Below are positions 36,840 to 45,618 of a DNA stretch of 64,000 bases, one piece after another. The stretch's first letter is position 1; every line of letters starts with the position of its first letter. The position numbers and the translations under genes are program-made. The stretch lies in assembly GCF_007830595.1 (NCBI RefSeq), contig NZ_VLLD01000004.1. The stretch is one strand, 5' to 3'. The DNA is from Treponema_B putidum. Lineage in GTDB: Bacteria > Spirochaetota > Spirochaetia > Treponematales > Treponemataceae. The notes under the pieces were generated by a model. It did not search any database, was not told the origin of the DNA, and was given only the letters and a program-made list of their open reading frames with translations.

Positions 36840-37313
36840 TTACAGAAATTTGCAGCCTTTATTTCGGTATTCCGAAACTTCCGCGATGATAGCATCGACG
36901 TCCATAACCATTTCCATCATGCTTACCTGCGCTTCATAGACCGCAGGGTCTATTTGGCTCTTAATTTCCGGTTCTGCCACGTGATAGCACAAGAGTCCCA
37001 ACGAGACTCCAGCCAACGGACCTGCAAAAGTCGGGTCGCCTACTGTAACAGTTTCGCAGGCTAAACCTGAAGATTCCGCTTCTGCACCGCCCAAAAGAAC
37101 GATTACGTTCTCAGGACCGTATTTTTCAGCTAAATCTTTGACTCGCTTTTGGTTTTCCAAGTCCATTGCTCCTGCGCTTGTTCAGACAAAGCATTCGGTT
37201 GCAGCATATACAACCTCAGCACCTGCCGATTCTGCACAGAGCTTAATAGCCTCCCCGGGAACGCCGTCTCTGTCACCAATGATGATGACTTTTTTGGTTT
37301 TTAAATCAACCAT
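36840..37313 (-). CDS. grdA: Glycine/sarcosine/betaine reductase protein A, selenoprotein
   Basis: The ATG at 37313 has AGGAGGA 6 bases upstream. The frame runs MVDLKTKKVIIIGDRDGVPGE, meets an in-frame UGA at 37182-37184, and continues TSAGAMDLENQKRVKDLAEK to a stop at 36840. GrdA has the conserved active-site sequence CFV-Sec-TSAGAMDLENQ, so this UGA is selenocysteine 44 and the product has 157 residues. GrdA carries the carboxymethyl-selenoether in the reductive cleavage of glycine to acetyl phosphate and is recycled by thioredoxin. A bacterial SECIS hairpin is expected just after the UGA. Ordinary gene finders split it in two. It follows trxB and trxA in one direction. Confidence 0.95.
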
Positions 37314-37340
37314 AGCATCCTCCTAGGATAAATTTTTTAA

Positions 37341-37421
37341 GGCAGACCAACCTGCCCCACGGTCTATTAAACCGTATCTTTAAAAAGCCGTTAAAAAAAC
37401 TTATCGTCTTTTTTACGGCTT
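37341..37421 (-). promoter_or_regulatory. Three hairpins in the trxA-grdA spacer
   Basis: In the 127-base gap between trxA and grdA lie AAGCCGT with ACGGCTT (37385-37421, also pairing A and T runs), ACGGT with ACCGT (37359-37375), and GGCAG with CTGCC (37341-37356). Read on the minus strand, the first is followed by TTTTT and would act as an attenuating terminator before grdA. The others could be alternative structures. Regulation of grdA relative to the thioredoxin genes is an inference. Confidence 0.55.
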
Positions 37422-37440
37422 AAAAGATTAAAACTTAAAA

Positions 37441-37758
37441 TTAGATGTATTTTTTAACCATTTCTTCAATTTTAGCAATGGTCAAATCGTTTCCCGTAAC
37501 GCCGTCTTTGCGCACTCCATCAATATAGATGAGCATTGTAGGAAGACCTAAGACCTGCTCTTTCATAGCAACACGCCTTGCACCGTCAATATTGAATGAG
37601 CAAAACTTTGCCTTTCCGGCATGGCGTTCTGCCATTGCATGAACATCCGGCATTAATTGTTTACAAGGAACGCATCCTTCCGACCAAAAATCTACAAATG
37701 TTACACCCTTTGACTGATGAACTTCTTGTTCAAAATTTTCTTTTGTCAATTCAACCAT
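37441..37758 (-). CDS. trxA: Thioredoxin with CVPC active site
   Basis: The 105-residue thioredoxin has its redox motif SEGCVPCKQ at residues 26-34: Cys29-Val-Pro-Cys32 replaces the usual WCGPC, and the Trp before the first Cys is Gly. The cis-proline region LGLPTMLIYIDG is present. This deviating motif belongs to thioredoxins of amino-acid-fermenting anaerobes that serve glycine reductase. It lies 19 bases after trxB and upstream of grdA and would pass electrons from thioredoxin reductase to the selenoprotein GrdA. Confidence 0.92.
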   Translation of the reverse strand: MVELTKENFEQEVHQSKGVTFVDFWSEGCVPCKQLMPDVHAMAERHAGKAKFCSFNIDGARRVAMKEQVLGLPTMLIYIDGVRKDGVTGNDLTIAKIEEMVKKYI

Positions 37759-37777
37759 TTTAGTTTCTCCTATAGGT

Positions 37778-38731
37778 TTATTTTTTCATAGCCATTTTGG
37801 CTTTGATATCGTCAATATAGTGGCCTGCCCAGATACCGGCAAGAGCACCGTCGGCTGCTGCCGTAACAACCTGCCTTGATTCTTTTTGAATAACATCGCC
37901 TACGCCGTAAATACCGGGTACGTTTGTTTCCATTTTTCCGTTTGTAAGGATGTAGCCGTTTTCATCAAGATCAACCAAGCCCTGAATAAAAGCGGTTTGA
38001 GGATTGTGTCCGATAAATACGAATACGCCTTCGGTATCGAATTTGGAAGTTTCGCCTGTCTTTGTATCCTTTAAGATAACACTGTCTACAAGGCCGTCTC
38101 CGCAAACCTCTTCAACAACGGCATTCCATTTAAAGGCCATTTTAGGATTGGCAAAAGCCTTTTCTTGAATGGATTTTGCAGCTCTAAGCTCGTCCCGTCT
38201 GTGGACGATAGTTACTTTGTCGGCAAATTTTGTAAGATACATGGCTTCTTCAACAGCGGAGTCTCCGCCGCCGATAACTACGATTTCGCACTCTTCAAAG
38301 AAGGCTCCGTCACATGTTGCGCAGTACGAAACGCCCTTTCCCCAGTGTTCTTTTTCACCCTTACAGCCGAGCTCTCGGGCACTGGCACCAGTTGCAACAA
38401 CAACAGCCAAACATTCATACTTTACGCCGTCACTTCCGTGAACGATACGTGTAGGCGAATTAGGAACAAGTTCGATTTTTTCGGCCTTTGCTCTTTTAAA
38501 TTCTACACCGAATTTTTCGGCATGTTTTTTAAAGGCTTCGGTCAGAGCAGGACCTGAAGATTCAGGAAAACCGGGGTAATTTTCGATTTCTTCAGTAATA
38601 TAGCACTGCCCGCCTTGATTGGATTTTTCTTCAAGAATAACCGTCTTTAACTTTGAACGGGCTGCATAAATTCCTGCGGCCATACCGCCGGGACCGCCTC
38701 CAATTATAACCAAATCATATTTTTCTGACAT
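37778..38731 (-). CDS. trxB: Thioredoxin reductase
   Basis: The 317-residue flavoprotein has the FAD-binding GGGPGGMAAGIYAARS (about 11-26), the redox centre SYCATCDGAFF (about 133-143) and a second Rossmann motif IGGGDSAVEEAMYLT, followed by HRRDELRAAK, typical of NADPH-binding TrxB. The C-terminal FAD motif is GIYGVGDV. It reduces the adjacent thioredoxin and thereby feeds glycine reductase. GGAGG lies just before the ATG, and it is the first gene of the trxB-trxA-grdA operon. It can also protect against oxidative stress. Confidence 0.93.
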   Translation of the reverse strand: MSEKYDLVIIGGGPGGMAAGIYAARSKLKTVILEEKSNQGGQCYITEEIENYPGFPESSGPALTEAFKKHAEKFGVEFKRAKAEKIELVPNSPTRIVHGSDGVKYECLAVVVATGASARELGCKGEKEHWGKGVSYCATCDGAFFEECEIVVIGGGDSAVEEAMYLTKFADKVTIVHRRDELRAAKSIQEKAFANPKMAFKWNAVVEEVCGDGLVDSVILKDTKTGETSKFDTEGVFVFIGHNPQTAFIQGLVDLDENGYILTNGKMETNVPGIYGVGDVIQKESRQVVTAAADGALAGIWAGHYIDDIKAKMAMKK

Positions 38732-38757
38732 AAAGTCCTCCTAAATATCTACGCTTA

Positions 38758-38786
38758 AATATACCAGTTTTTTCTATTTTAATCAA
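38758..38786 (-). promoter_or_regulatory. Promoter of trxB-trxA-grdA
   Basis: On the minus strand TTGATT, a 17-base spacer and TATATT precede trxB by about 25 bases. Confidence 0.65.
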
Positions 38787-38863
38787 GATAGCGGTTATAT
38801 TTATCTGATATGAAAAGGCTTATGTTCTTTACTTAAAAATATATAACAAATGCAGCGGTTAGC

Positions 38864-38892
38864 TTGAATAGATTTTCGATTTTTGTTAGAAT
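38864..38892 (+). promoter_or_regulatory. Promoter of the phosphoglycolate phosphatase gene
   Basis: TTGAAT, a 17-base spacer and TAGAAT end 9 bases before the ATG, so the leader is very short. Confidence 0.5.
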
Positions 38893-38901
38893 AAAGGCCT
38901 T

Positions 38902-39558
38902 ATGAAAAAAGCATGTATTTTTGATTTAGACGGAACTTTAACCAATTCTCTTTATTCGATAGCTCATTTTTTAAACGCTGAAACGGCTAAATACGGCATA
39001 CCGCCTGTAGATGCGGAAGAATTTAAAATATTAACCGGAAACGGTGCAAGAAAACTTGTACAAAGAGTCCTTGAACGATCCGGAAAAAACGATAAGGCCT
39101 TAGAAGAAAAAATTCTTACAGAATATAATGCAGCCTATGATGCCGACCCCGTTTATCTATGCGAGGCCTATCCGGGAATTAAAGAACTTTTAGCGGATTT
39201 AATCAAAAACGGGATTTCGGTAAATGTGCTTTCAAATAAGCCCCACTCCACAACAGAAAAAGTGGTTAAGACAATTTTCGGCGAAAATACTTTTTCATGT
39301 ATCTTAGGTGCCAGGGATTCCGTTCCCTTAAAGCCTGAGCCTGCAGGTGTCTACGAAATTTTAAAAATTCTCAAGCTCGAAAAAGAAGATTGCCTTTACA
39401 TAGGAGATACTGCAACGGACGTTCAAACCGGAAAAAATGCAGGCCTTTTTACGATCGGCGTTTTATGGGGTTTTAGGCAGCGTCCCGAACTGGAAAAAGC
39501 CGGTGCTGATGTAATAATCTCAAAACCTGAAGAAATCCTAAAAATAGCCTTAAACTAA
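38902..39558 (+). CDS. gph: HAD hydrolase, phosphoglycolate phosphatase-like
   Basis: The 218-residue protein has HAD motif I FDLDGTLTNS (about 7-16), motif II VLSNKPH, motif III Lys in PLKPEPAG, and motif IV YIGDTATDVQTGKNAG, with a helical cap domain after motif I. This is the arrangement of Gph and related PGP/PPase phosphatases. The likely substrate is 2-phosphoglycolate, which arises from repair of DNA 3' ends, but related enzymes act on pyrophosphate or sugar phosphates. It is transcribed alone, converging on the polyprenol-kinase-like gene. Confidence 0.8.
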   Translation: MKKACIFDLDGTLTNSLYSIAHFLNAETAKYGIPPVDAEEFKILTGNGARKLVQRVLERSGKNDKALEEKILTEYNAAYDADPVYLCEAYPGIKELLADLIKNGISVNVLSNKPHSTTEKVVKTIFGENTFSCILGARDSVPLKPEPAGVYEILKILKLEKEDCLYIGDTATDVQTGKNAGLFTIGVLWGFRQRPELEKAGADVIISKPEEILKIALN

Positions 39559-39581
39559 GGGCGATTAATTTAGCCTCTACT

Positions 39582-40208
39582 TCAGACACCCAATATAAAG
39601 GCTGCTCCTGCACACACCAGAGGTATCAGTATATTGTCAAAGTCCTTTAATGGAAGAGCTTCCGTTCCGGTTGCGATGACGGCAATACAAAGACTTTTTA
39701 TAAAACTCCTGCTTATTGCAAAACTAGAAATAAAAACGGCAGTAAAACAGGCGATGCTTCCTGCAAAGGTTTTATCTTTGGAAATATTTAGGTGCTGTCT
39801 TCCCCAAAGTTTCCCGACAAGGCTTGCAAGCCCGTCACCTAAAGCCAGTGCCATAATTCCTATACTTGCTTCCTTAAATGGAAAAATAAGAAGACTGCTT
39901 ATAACCCCCAAAGAAAGAGTTACAGGCCCTAAGACAAATTTTCCCTTATCCCGTTCCCTTGCTGCAAAGCCTGTAATACTTGAAATCATAAAAATATTAT
40001 GACCTCTTAATCTTAAAACTTCAAAAACCGTATATAAGCAGGTTATAAAGGACAAGGCTATTATAGTTGGGTAAAAAAAGTGCCTTGCAAAAAGGGGAAC
40101 AAAGGCTGCACAAAGATGGATAGTCTTTCGGAAGGTTTCCTTTATTAGGACTTCAATCTTTTCATTTTGAGAAAATTTCTTATACCTCAAGTTTCTTAAA
40201 AAACTCAT
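39582..40208 (-). CDS. Polyprenol (dolichol/phytol) kinase-like membrane protein
   Basis: The start is set at the ATG at 40208, 6 bases after the mgtE stop; a GTG at 40214 or 40232 could also be used. The 208-residue product has about six membrane segments and the motifs RKTIHLCAAFVP, LALGDGLASLVGKLWG, and KTFAGSIACF. These are typical of the cytidylyltransferase/dolichol-kinase group (SEC59, VTE5/FOLK) and related bacterial proteins. It probably phosphorylates a polyprenol or related lipid alcohol with CTP. It is downstream of mgtE and likely co-transcribed, though no functional link is evident. Confidence 0.75.
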   Translation of the reverse strand: MSFLRNLRYKKFSQNEKIEVLIKETFRKTIHLCAAFVPLFARHFFYPTIIALSFITCLYTVFEVLRLRGHNIFMISSITGFAARERDKGKFVLGPVTLSLGVISSLLIFPFKEASIGIMALALGDGLASLVGKLWGRQHLNISKDKTFAGSIACFTAVFISSFAISRSFIKSLCIAVIATGTEALPLKDFDNILIPLVCAGAAFILGV

Positions 40209-40213
40209 AGGCA

Positions 40214-41572
40214 CTAAAACATTCCTGCACACAAAACAGTTGCTATCTTAAAGTAAATAATCAAACTTACCGTATCTACAATTGTCGTAATCAAAGGGCC
40301 GGCCATAATTGCAGGGTCAAGTTTTAATTTTTTTGCAATAATGGGGAGAATACCGCCTGTAATCTTTGCTACACTTACGGTTGCAACAAGGGTGGCACCT
40401 ACAGTAAGGGCAACCATAGGATTTCTTCCTCCAAGAAAGACCGATTTTAAAAAACTAAAAAGGCCTAAGGTAAAGCCTACCAAAACGGAAATGCCCAGCT
40501 CCTTAAAAAAAACTTTTTTCCAATCCTTTAACTCTATTTCTCCTGTAGCCAAACCTCGGATAATCAAGGTCGAAGATTGACTTCCCGAATTACCGCCCGT
40601 ATCCATCAGCATAGGAATAAAGGCCGTTAAAATGGTCATAGAGGCAAGTAAATGGGTGTATCGTTCGATTATAGTTCCGGTAAAGGTTTCCGATACCATC
40701 AGCAAAAGAAGCCAGCCTATTCGGTGTTTTGCAAGTTTAAAGATTCCCGTCTCAAGGTAAGTTTCTTCGTTAGGCTGCATACCGGCCATCCTCTGAAAGT
40801 CTTCGGTAGCTTCCTGTTCCATAACATCCATTATGTCATCAACAGTAATAATGCCTATTAGGCGATTTTCATTATCGACAACGGGGAGAGCCAAAAAGCC
40901 GTACTTCTTAAAAGTGAAGGCAACCTTTTCCTGATCATCATGGGTGTTTACACATATATATTCTTTATTAAAAATCTGCTCAATCTTTTTATCTTCATCG
41001 GCAAGCACCAATTCTTTAAGAGAAATAAAGCCTTCAAGAACTCTATTTTTGTCGGTAACATAGCAGGTGTAAATGGTTTCGCTTTCCAAACCTATCTTCC
41101 GGATATAATCAAGAGCCTGTTTTACGGTCATATCTTTTTTTAAGTCTACGTACTCAATAGTCATAAGACTTCCCGCCGAGTCCTTAGGATATTTTAAGAA
41201 CTGATTGATAAGCATACGCTCTTCACTACCGGTATTTTTTAGTATCTTTTTAACGACGTTTGCAGGCATTTCTTCAACAATGTCAACCATATCGTCCAAA
41301 AAGATTTCATCCAATATTGAAACCAGCTCTTTATCGGTAGCGGCGGCTATAAAACGGCTTTGCTGTTCTTTGGGTAAAAGAGTAAAAACTTCGGCTGCCA
41401 TGCTTTTAGGCAGCATTCGGAACATTAGAATGGCATTTTGTGCGGATTCGCTTTCAAGGAATTCGGCTATATCGACCTCGTTTAACTCGGCCAATGTCCT
41501 CTGTACTTCAATATACCGTTTTTCGGATAATAAATATTTTATTTGTTCAAACTTGTTTTCTTTCAATTCCAT
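40214..41572 (-). CDS. mgtE: Magnesium transporter MgtE
   Basis: The 452-residue protein follows the MgtE plan: N-terminal superhelical domain (about 1-130) with repeated LLPKEQQSRFI-type helices, paired CBS domains (about 135-260; MTIEYVDLKKDMTVKQAL and VVDNENRLIGIITVDDIMDVM), a connecting helix, and a C-terminal five-helix membrane domain with FIPMLMDTGGNSGSQSSTLIIRGLATGEI and the pore-lining segment ending GPLITTIVDTVSLIIYF. The CBS domain binds Mg2+ and closes the channel when Mg2+ is high. GGAGGAT precedes the ATG. No Mg-sensing riboswitch is recognised in the short (139-base) upstream region. Confidence 0.93.
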   Translation of the reverse strand: MELKENKFEQIKYLLSEKRYIEVQRTLAELNEVDIAEFLESESAQNAILMFRMLPKSMAAEVFTLLPKEQQSRFIAAATDKELVSILDEIFLDDMVDIVEEMPANVVKKILKNTGSEERMLINQFLKYPKDSAGSLMTIEYVDLKKDMTVKQALDYIRKIGLESETIYTCYVTDKNRVLEGFISLKELVLADEDKKIEQIFNKEYICVNTHDDQEKVAFTFKKYGFLALPVVDNENRLIGIITVDDIMDVMEQEATEDFQRMAGMQPNEETYLETGIFKLAKHRIGWLLLLMVSETFTGTIIERYTHLLASMTILTAFIPMLMDTGGNSGSQSSTLIIRGLATGEIELKDWKKVFFKELGISVLVGFTLGLFSFLKSVFLGGRNPMVALTVGATLVATVSVAKITGGILPIIAKKLKLDPAIMAGPLITTIVDTVSLIIYFKIATVLCAGMF

Positions 41573-41651
41573 AAGATATCCTCCGAACGATAATGCCGGC
41601 AGTGTATCATATTTTTAAGAAAAAATCTAGCTTTCACTCATAATTTGGTAT

Positions 41652-41680
41652 TTGTAAATATCTGTTTTTTATGATATAAT
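41652..41680 (+). promoter_or_regulatory. Promoter of the M20 peptidase gene
   Basis: TTGTAA, a 17-base spacer and TATAAT lie about 30 bases before the ATG at 41712, followed by GGAGG. Confidence 0.7.
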
Positions 41681-41711
41681 ACGAAGTAGAAAGTTTTTAT
41701 GGAGGAAACTT

Positions 41712-43145
41712 ATGAATTACTTATACCTGCTGTTATTGCTTCTTGTATTTCCTTTAGTTTTGCTGCTAAGGGCTCTCACATTTAAACCTAAAAAGCCGAA
41801 TAAACCTATAATCGAAGATGTAGATATGGACTTTGATAAATCCATAAGCCGGTTTGCCGGTATGATAAAGATTCCCACAGTCTCCCATGCCGATGTCAGC
41901 CTTGAAGACCCAACCGTTTTTAAGAAATTCCAAGACTATCTTAATGAGGCTTATCCTCTGGTAACCGAAACTTGCCCCCGCCGAATTTTAGGACCCAAGG
42001 GGCTTTTGTATCACTGGAAAGGAAAGAGTTCTGAAAAGGCTTCGGTTTTTATGGCTCATTATGATGTAGTTCCCGTGAACAGGGATGGCTGGAGCAGAGA
42101 TCCATTCGGGGCGGAAATTATAGATAATGTACTATGGGGCCGCGGCACCTTGGATACGAAGTGTACCCTATGCGGTGTAATAGAAGCTGCCGAGTACCTT
42201 CTTTCAAAAGGCTTTGTACCCGAACACGACATTTATCTTTCATTTTCGGGAGATGAGGAGCCGCACGGCCCAAGCTGTCCTGCAATAGTCGAAGAGCTTA
42301 AAAAAGAAAATATAAATGTCGGCTTTGTTCTTGACGAAGGAGGAGCCGTAGTTGAAGGCATTTTCCCCGGCATAAAAGAAAGGTTTGCAGTAATAGGTAT
42401 AGGAGAAAAAGGTCAGATGGATGTGGAGCTTTCGATGGAAAGTAAGGGCGGGCACGCTTCAACTCCTCCAAGACACACAATTGCCGGAGAACTTGCTCAG
42501 GCTGTCTGCAACATCGAAAACCATCCCCTCCCCATGCACGTAACACCCCCTGTTTCGGCTATGTTTGATGTTCTCGGCCGTCACGCAGGACTTGGAATGA
42601 GATTGGTCTTTGCAAATTTGAAAGTTTTTTATCCCCTCTTTAACATGCTCACAAAAAAAACAGGCGGGGAATTAAATGCCATGCTCCGCAGCACTACAGC
42701 CGTAACAAAGATGGCCGGTTCCGATGCCTTTAATGTTATTCCCCCTAAGGCCAGCATAGGCATAAACATCCGCTACTTAGCTGAGGATGGAAAAGAAAAC
42801 ATTATTTCGCATTTTAAAAAGATAATAAAAAATGAGGCCGTAAAGATTGAAGTCAAATACGATGAAGAACCCAGCCGGTATTCAAAAATAGATTGCCCCG
42901 AATTTGAGCTTTTAAGCGATGCCGTAAGACAGACATGGGAAGATGCCCTTGTAAGCCCCTACCTTATGATGGCCTGCTCCGACTCCCGGCATTATTCAAG
43001 AATCTCAGATAAGGTTTATAGATTTTCTGCAATGCACTTAACAAAAGAGGAACGGGGGCTGATTCACGGCAATGACGAAAGAATTCGCTTGGACGAGTTT
43101 AAACGCACCCTCGCATTTTTTGTACGCATAATGAATAAATTTTAG
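41712..43145 (+). CDS. M20-family metallopeptidase, membrane-anchored (carboxypeptidase S / PM20D1-like)
   Basis: The 477-residue protein starts with a hydrophobic anchor (LYLLLLLLVFPLVLLL) followed by the M20 catalytic domain. Metal-binding motifs are visible: VFMAHYDVVPV (about 111-121), GRGTLDTKCTLCG, SGDEEPHGPSC with the catalytic Glu pair, and a dimerisation (lid) domain starting with VELSMESKGGHASTPP. The late YLMMACSDSRHYSRI includes the last metal-binding histidine. M20 enzymes of this subgroup cleave dipeptides or N-acyl amino acids. For an amino-acid-fermenting anaerobe a peptide-scavenging role is plausible. GGAGGAAAC precedes the ATG. The gene stands alone. Confidence 0.85.
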   Translation: MNYLYLLLLLLVFPLVLLLRALTFKPKKPNKPIIEDVDMDFDKSISRFAGMIKIPTVSHADVSLEDPTVFKKFQDYLNEAYPLVTETCPRRILGPKGLLYHWKGKSSEKASVFMAHYDVVPVNRDGWSRDPFGAEIIDNVLWGRGTLDTKCTLCGVIEAAEYLLSKGFVPEHDIYLSFSGDEEPHGPSCPAIVEELKKENINVGFVLDEGGAVVEGIFPGIKERFAVIGIGEKGQMDVELSMESKGGHASTPPRHTIAGELAQAVCNIENHPLPMHVTPPVSAMFDVLGRHAGLGMRLVFANLKVFYPLFNMLTKKTGGELNAMLRSTTAVTKMAGSDAFNVIPPKASIGINIRYLAEDGKENIISHFKKIIKNEAVKIEVKYDEEPSRYSKIDCPEFELLSDAVRQTWEDALVSPYLMMACSDSRHYSRISDKVYRFSAMHLTKEERGLIHGNDERIRLDEFKRTLAFFVRIMNKF

Positions 43146-43174
43146 CTTATGGGAGGGGAGCCTCTAAAAACATA

Positions 43175-43195
43175 GGCAGAAGATTTTTAGCTGCC
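43175..43195 (-). terminator. Terminator at the end of the ABC-2 operon
   Basis: On the minus strand GGCAG, an 11-base loop and CTGCC are followed by TATGTTTTT. The stop codon of the last permease (43187-43189) lies inside the loop. The stem is only 5 bp, so the call is tentative. Confidence 0.45.
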
Positions 43196-43966
43196 CATTT
43201 CAATATTATGTTTTACTTTTAAATTAAAGAGTAAAAATAAAATTGAAAATAAAATTATAAACCATAAACCTTGCGCCTGTAATTCCGAAAAACTTATCTT
43301 TTCTAAAAAGCACCGGGCAGGCGTATCAAAAACATAGGGAATGGGAGTATATTTTACCGTATGTTTTAAATTTCCATACAGATATTCTACAGGAAAAAAT
43401 TTTCCTCCTAAAATAAGTAAAACAGAATACATGCAGTCTCTAAATCTGGTAATATCCGTAAACCAAACCGTAAAGCAGCCGATAATTGCTTGAATAAAAA
43501 ATAAAATAGAAAAACCTAGGATTGAAGCAAATAAACCTATTAAAATCGAAAACAAACTAAAAGAATTTAATAAAAATATTTTAACGGCTGCAATAAAAAT
43601 TATATTTATAATTAAGCGGATAAAAAACAAACCGAAAGCCTCCATATAAATTCTAAAAATATAATTTACAGGCTGTATCAAAAGAGGGATTATTGATCCT
43701 GAGTTTATGTTTTCCATCAAATTATATGCAATATACATTGCAGAAGAAACGGAATAAAAAATTATATTTACCGTTATATAGTAACCGGTTATATACTTAA
43801 AGTTTACAGTCTTAGAATTAAAAAAAATATTTTTAAAAAGAAGTAAAAAAATAATTGAACTTATGAAGATTGAAAAAAAAGATAATATAAAATCTATTTT
43901 AAATTGATTTTCTTCCTTAATTTTTGCAATCGAAAACATTAAATATTTTTTAAACGGCAGATTCAT
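43187..43966 (-). CDS. ABC-2 type transporter permease
   Basis: The 259-residue protein has six hydrophobic segments and the overall look of the ABC-2 permeases of the COG3694 group, which occur as a pair with a similar permease and an ATPase. It overlaps the other permease gene by 17 bases and is the last gene of the three-gene operon. The transport substrate is unknown; homologues of this group export lipids, peptides or toxic cations. Low GC and long Phe/Ile/Leu runs are typical of the membrane part. Confidence 0.78.
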   Translation of the reverse strand: MNLPFKKYLMFSIAKIKEENQFKIDFILSFFSIFISSIIFLLLFKNIFFNSKTVNFKYITGYYITVNIIFYSVSSAMYIAYNLMENINSGSIIPLLIQPVNYIFRIYMEAFGLFFIRLIINIIFIAAVKIFLLNSFSLFSILIGLFASILGFSILFFIQAIIGCFTVWFTDITRFRDCMYSVLLILGGKFFPVEYLYGNLKHTVKYTPIPYVFDTPARCFLEKISFSELQAQGLWFIILFSILFLLFNLKVKHNIEMGS

Positions 43967-44729
43967 ATAGGCTTAATCCTTTTTTTAATGCGGTATTACA
44001 AAGAATATAAGATAGAAAAAACTGTATGCTTAAAACTATCATCCAAATAAATAGTTGAAAATAATTCTTTCCGCCGGAAAAAGAATATAACCGTGCTGGC
44101 ACTGTAGCAGTAAACATAACCGGAATTACATAGGTAAAAATTTTTTGCAGTACGGCAGGAAAAAAATTAAGAGGGTATTTTTTTATTTCTAAAAAAGAAA
44201 AACTTAACTCAAGCAATTCATATGCCTTCCCTATTTTGAAACCTAAAAAAGAAACGGTTAGACGAATGTTTTCTATAGCAACGGTTGCGGCTGTACAAAT
44301 TATAAGAGCCGGTATGAGAACTTTTAGAGCTTGTAATTTTATCAAGCCGTATAGAACAAATCCTAAGCCCAACAAAAATCTGAATGAAATTCTAAAAAAG
44401 TTAGCCCGTTCCAATAAAATATAAAGAATAGGATTTATGGGTTTTACCAAACATAGATCCAAACTTCCGTTTAAAATATAATATTCAATAAAATATGTTC
44501 CGATAAAGAATGCAGAAATTGCCGTGCATATAAAACTAAATCCCATAAATACGGTCAAACTATTGTAATTCCAACTTGCTGCCTTTAACCCCAACGCAAA
44601 AAGAGAATTCCAAAAAATCCATATTCCGGCAAGATCGAAGAGATCATCAAGTATAATAAAAAAACAATTTGCGGGATAGGCAAAATTCTTTTTTAAGGAA
44701 ATTAAAAAAAATCTATTTATAATATTCAT
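43950..44729 (-). CDS. ABC-2 type transporter permease
   Basis: The 259-residue protein has six predicted membrane segments, with GTYFIEYYILNGSLDLCLVKPINPILYILLERANFF between segments 2 and 3, the ABC-2 motif in which a substrate-loop sequence LVKPINP is conserved. It resembles the COG4587 group and pairs with the downstream permease of the same length. The 3' end of the ATPase gene overlaps its start by 17 bases, so all three subunits are translated together. Substrate unknown. Confidence 0.78.
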   Translation of the reverse strand: MNIINRFFLISLKKNFAYPANCFFIILDDLFDLAGIWIFWNSLFALGLKAASWNYNSLTVFMGFSFICTAISAFFIGTYFIEYYILNGSLDLCLVKPINPILYILLERANFFRISFRFLLGLGFVLYGLIKLQALKVLIPALIICTAATVAIENIRLTVSFLGFKIGKAYELLELSFSFLEIKKYPLNFFPAVLQKIFTYVIPVMFTATVPARLYSFSGGKNYFQLFIWMIVLSIQFFLSYILCNTALKKGLSLYESAV

Positions 44730-45618
44730 AAAGCAAATCCTCTAAATTAGGCTCTTCATACTTTATATTTGCATTAAGCTCTGCAAGTGTTTTACTTACG
44801 GAATCGGCTTGATTTCTTTTTAATAAATAACGCCTATCGCCTGTTAGAGTTTCATCGGTTTTTTTAATATCAAATAGTTTACAATCCAATTCAACATTTG
44901 TAGTCAAACTTGTATATTTGTCAAGATACGCATCCAACTGAAGACGGTTCATTTCAAAAAGCTTTTTACCGTTGGCAATTAAAATAATTTTGCTGCATAG
45001 TTTTTGCATGTCCAAAATATCGTGAGTAGTAATTATGATTGAAATATTTTTATTTAATGCCAGATTTTGAAGAATATTCCGCAGCGTCCTTTTACCTTCT
45101 ATATCCAAACCTAAAGAAGGTTCATCCAAAATAAGCAGGGACGGCTCATAAATTAAAATACATAAAAGTTCGGCACGAATTTTTTGTCCCAAAGAAAGAG
45201 TCGCTGTTTTATTATTTAGAAAATCTTTACACCCTAAAATGTTTGAAAATTTTTTTATATTATCTTGATAAATATCATTGGGTATTTTATACATTGTCTT
45301 AAAAAGTTTTATTGTTTCAATTACAGGAAGATGATAAATCAGGTTGGATTTACCTCCGAGAAAAACGCCAAGTTTCTTTTTATCTTGATAAGAAAATTTA
45401 AGAGGATTTTTATTAAAAACCTTGACTTCTCCGCTTGTGGGTTTTATAATTCCTAAAAGCATTTTTATAATCGTACTTTTGCCGGCCCCATTGGGGCCGA
45501 GAAGCCCTAATATTTCGCCGCAATTCAGCTTTAACGAAAAGTCTTCAACAGCGTAATCTTCCCTCATCTTATATTTTTTGGAAAGCGATTCTGCATAGAT
45601 AATTTGTTCCAAGGACAT
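44713..45618 (-). CDS. ABC-2 type transporter ATP-binding protein
   Basis: The start is put at the ATG at 45618 (MSLEQIIYAESL), since the upstream TTG is less likely. The 301-residue ATPase has Walker A GPNGAGKST (about 41-49), a signature loop written LSLGQKIRAELLCIL, Walker B LLILDEPSLGLD and switch His in ITTHDILD. LSLGQ in place of LSGGQ is common in the COG4586 group (ATPase of the ABC-2 two-permease exporters). It ends with a C-terminal extension of about 70 residues. It is the first gene of the operon. Confidence 0.85.
   Translation of the reverse strand: MSLEQIIYAESLSKKYKMREDYAVEDFSLKLNCGEILGLLGPNGAGKSTIIKMLLGIIKPTSGEVKVFNKNPLKFSYQDKKKLGVFLGGKSNLIYHLPVIETIKLFKTMYKIPNDIYQDNIKKFSNILGCKDFLNNKTATLSLGQKIRAELLCILIYEPSLLILDEPSLGLDIEGKRTLRNILQNLALNKNISIIITTHDILDMQKLCSKIILIANGKKLFEMNRLQLDAYLDKYTSLTTNVELDCKLFDIKKTDETLTGDRRYLLKRNQADSVSKTLAELNANIKYEEPNLEDLLYEYYK

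Noticed and set aside
41573..41711. Magnesium riboswitch (M-box) upstream of mgtE
   Set aside because: The 139-base region is shared with a divergent promoter and shows no M-box landmarks.
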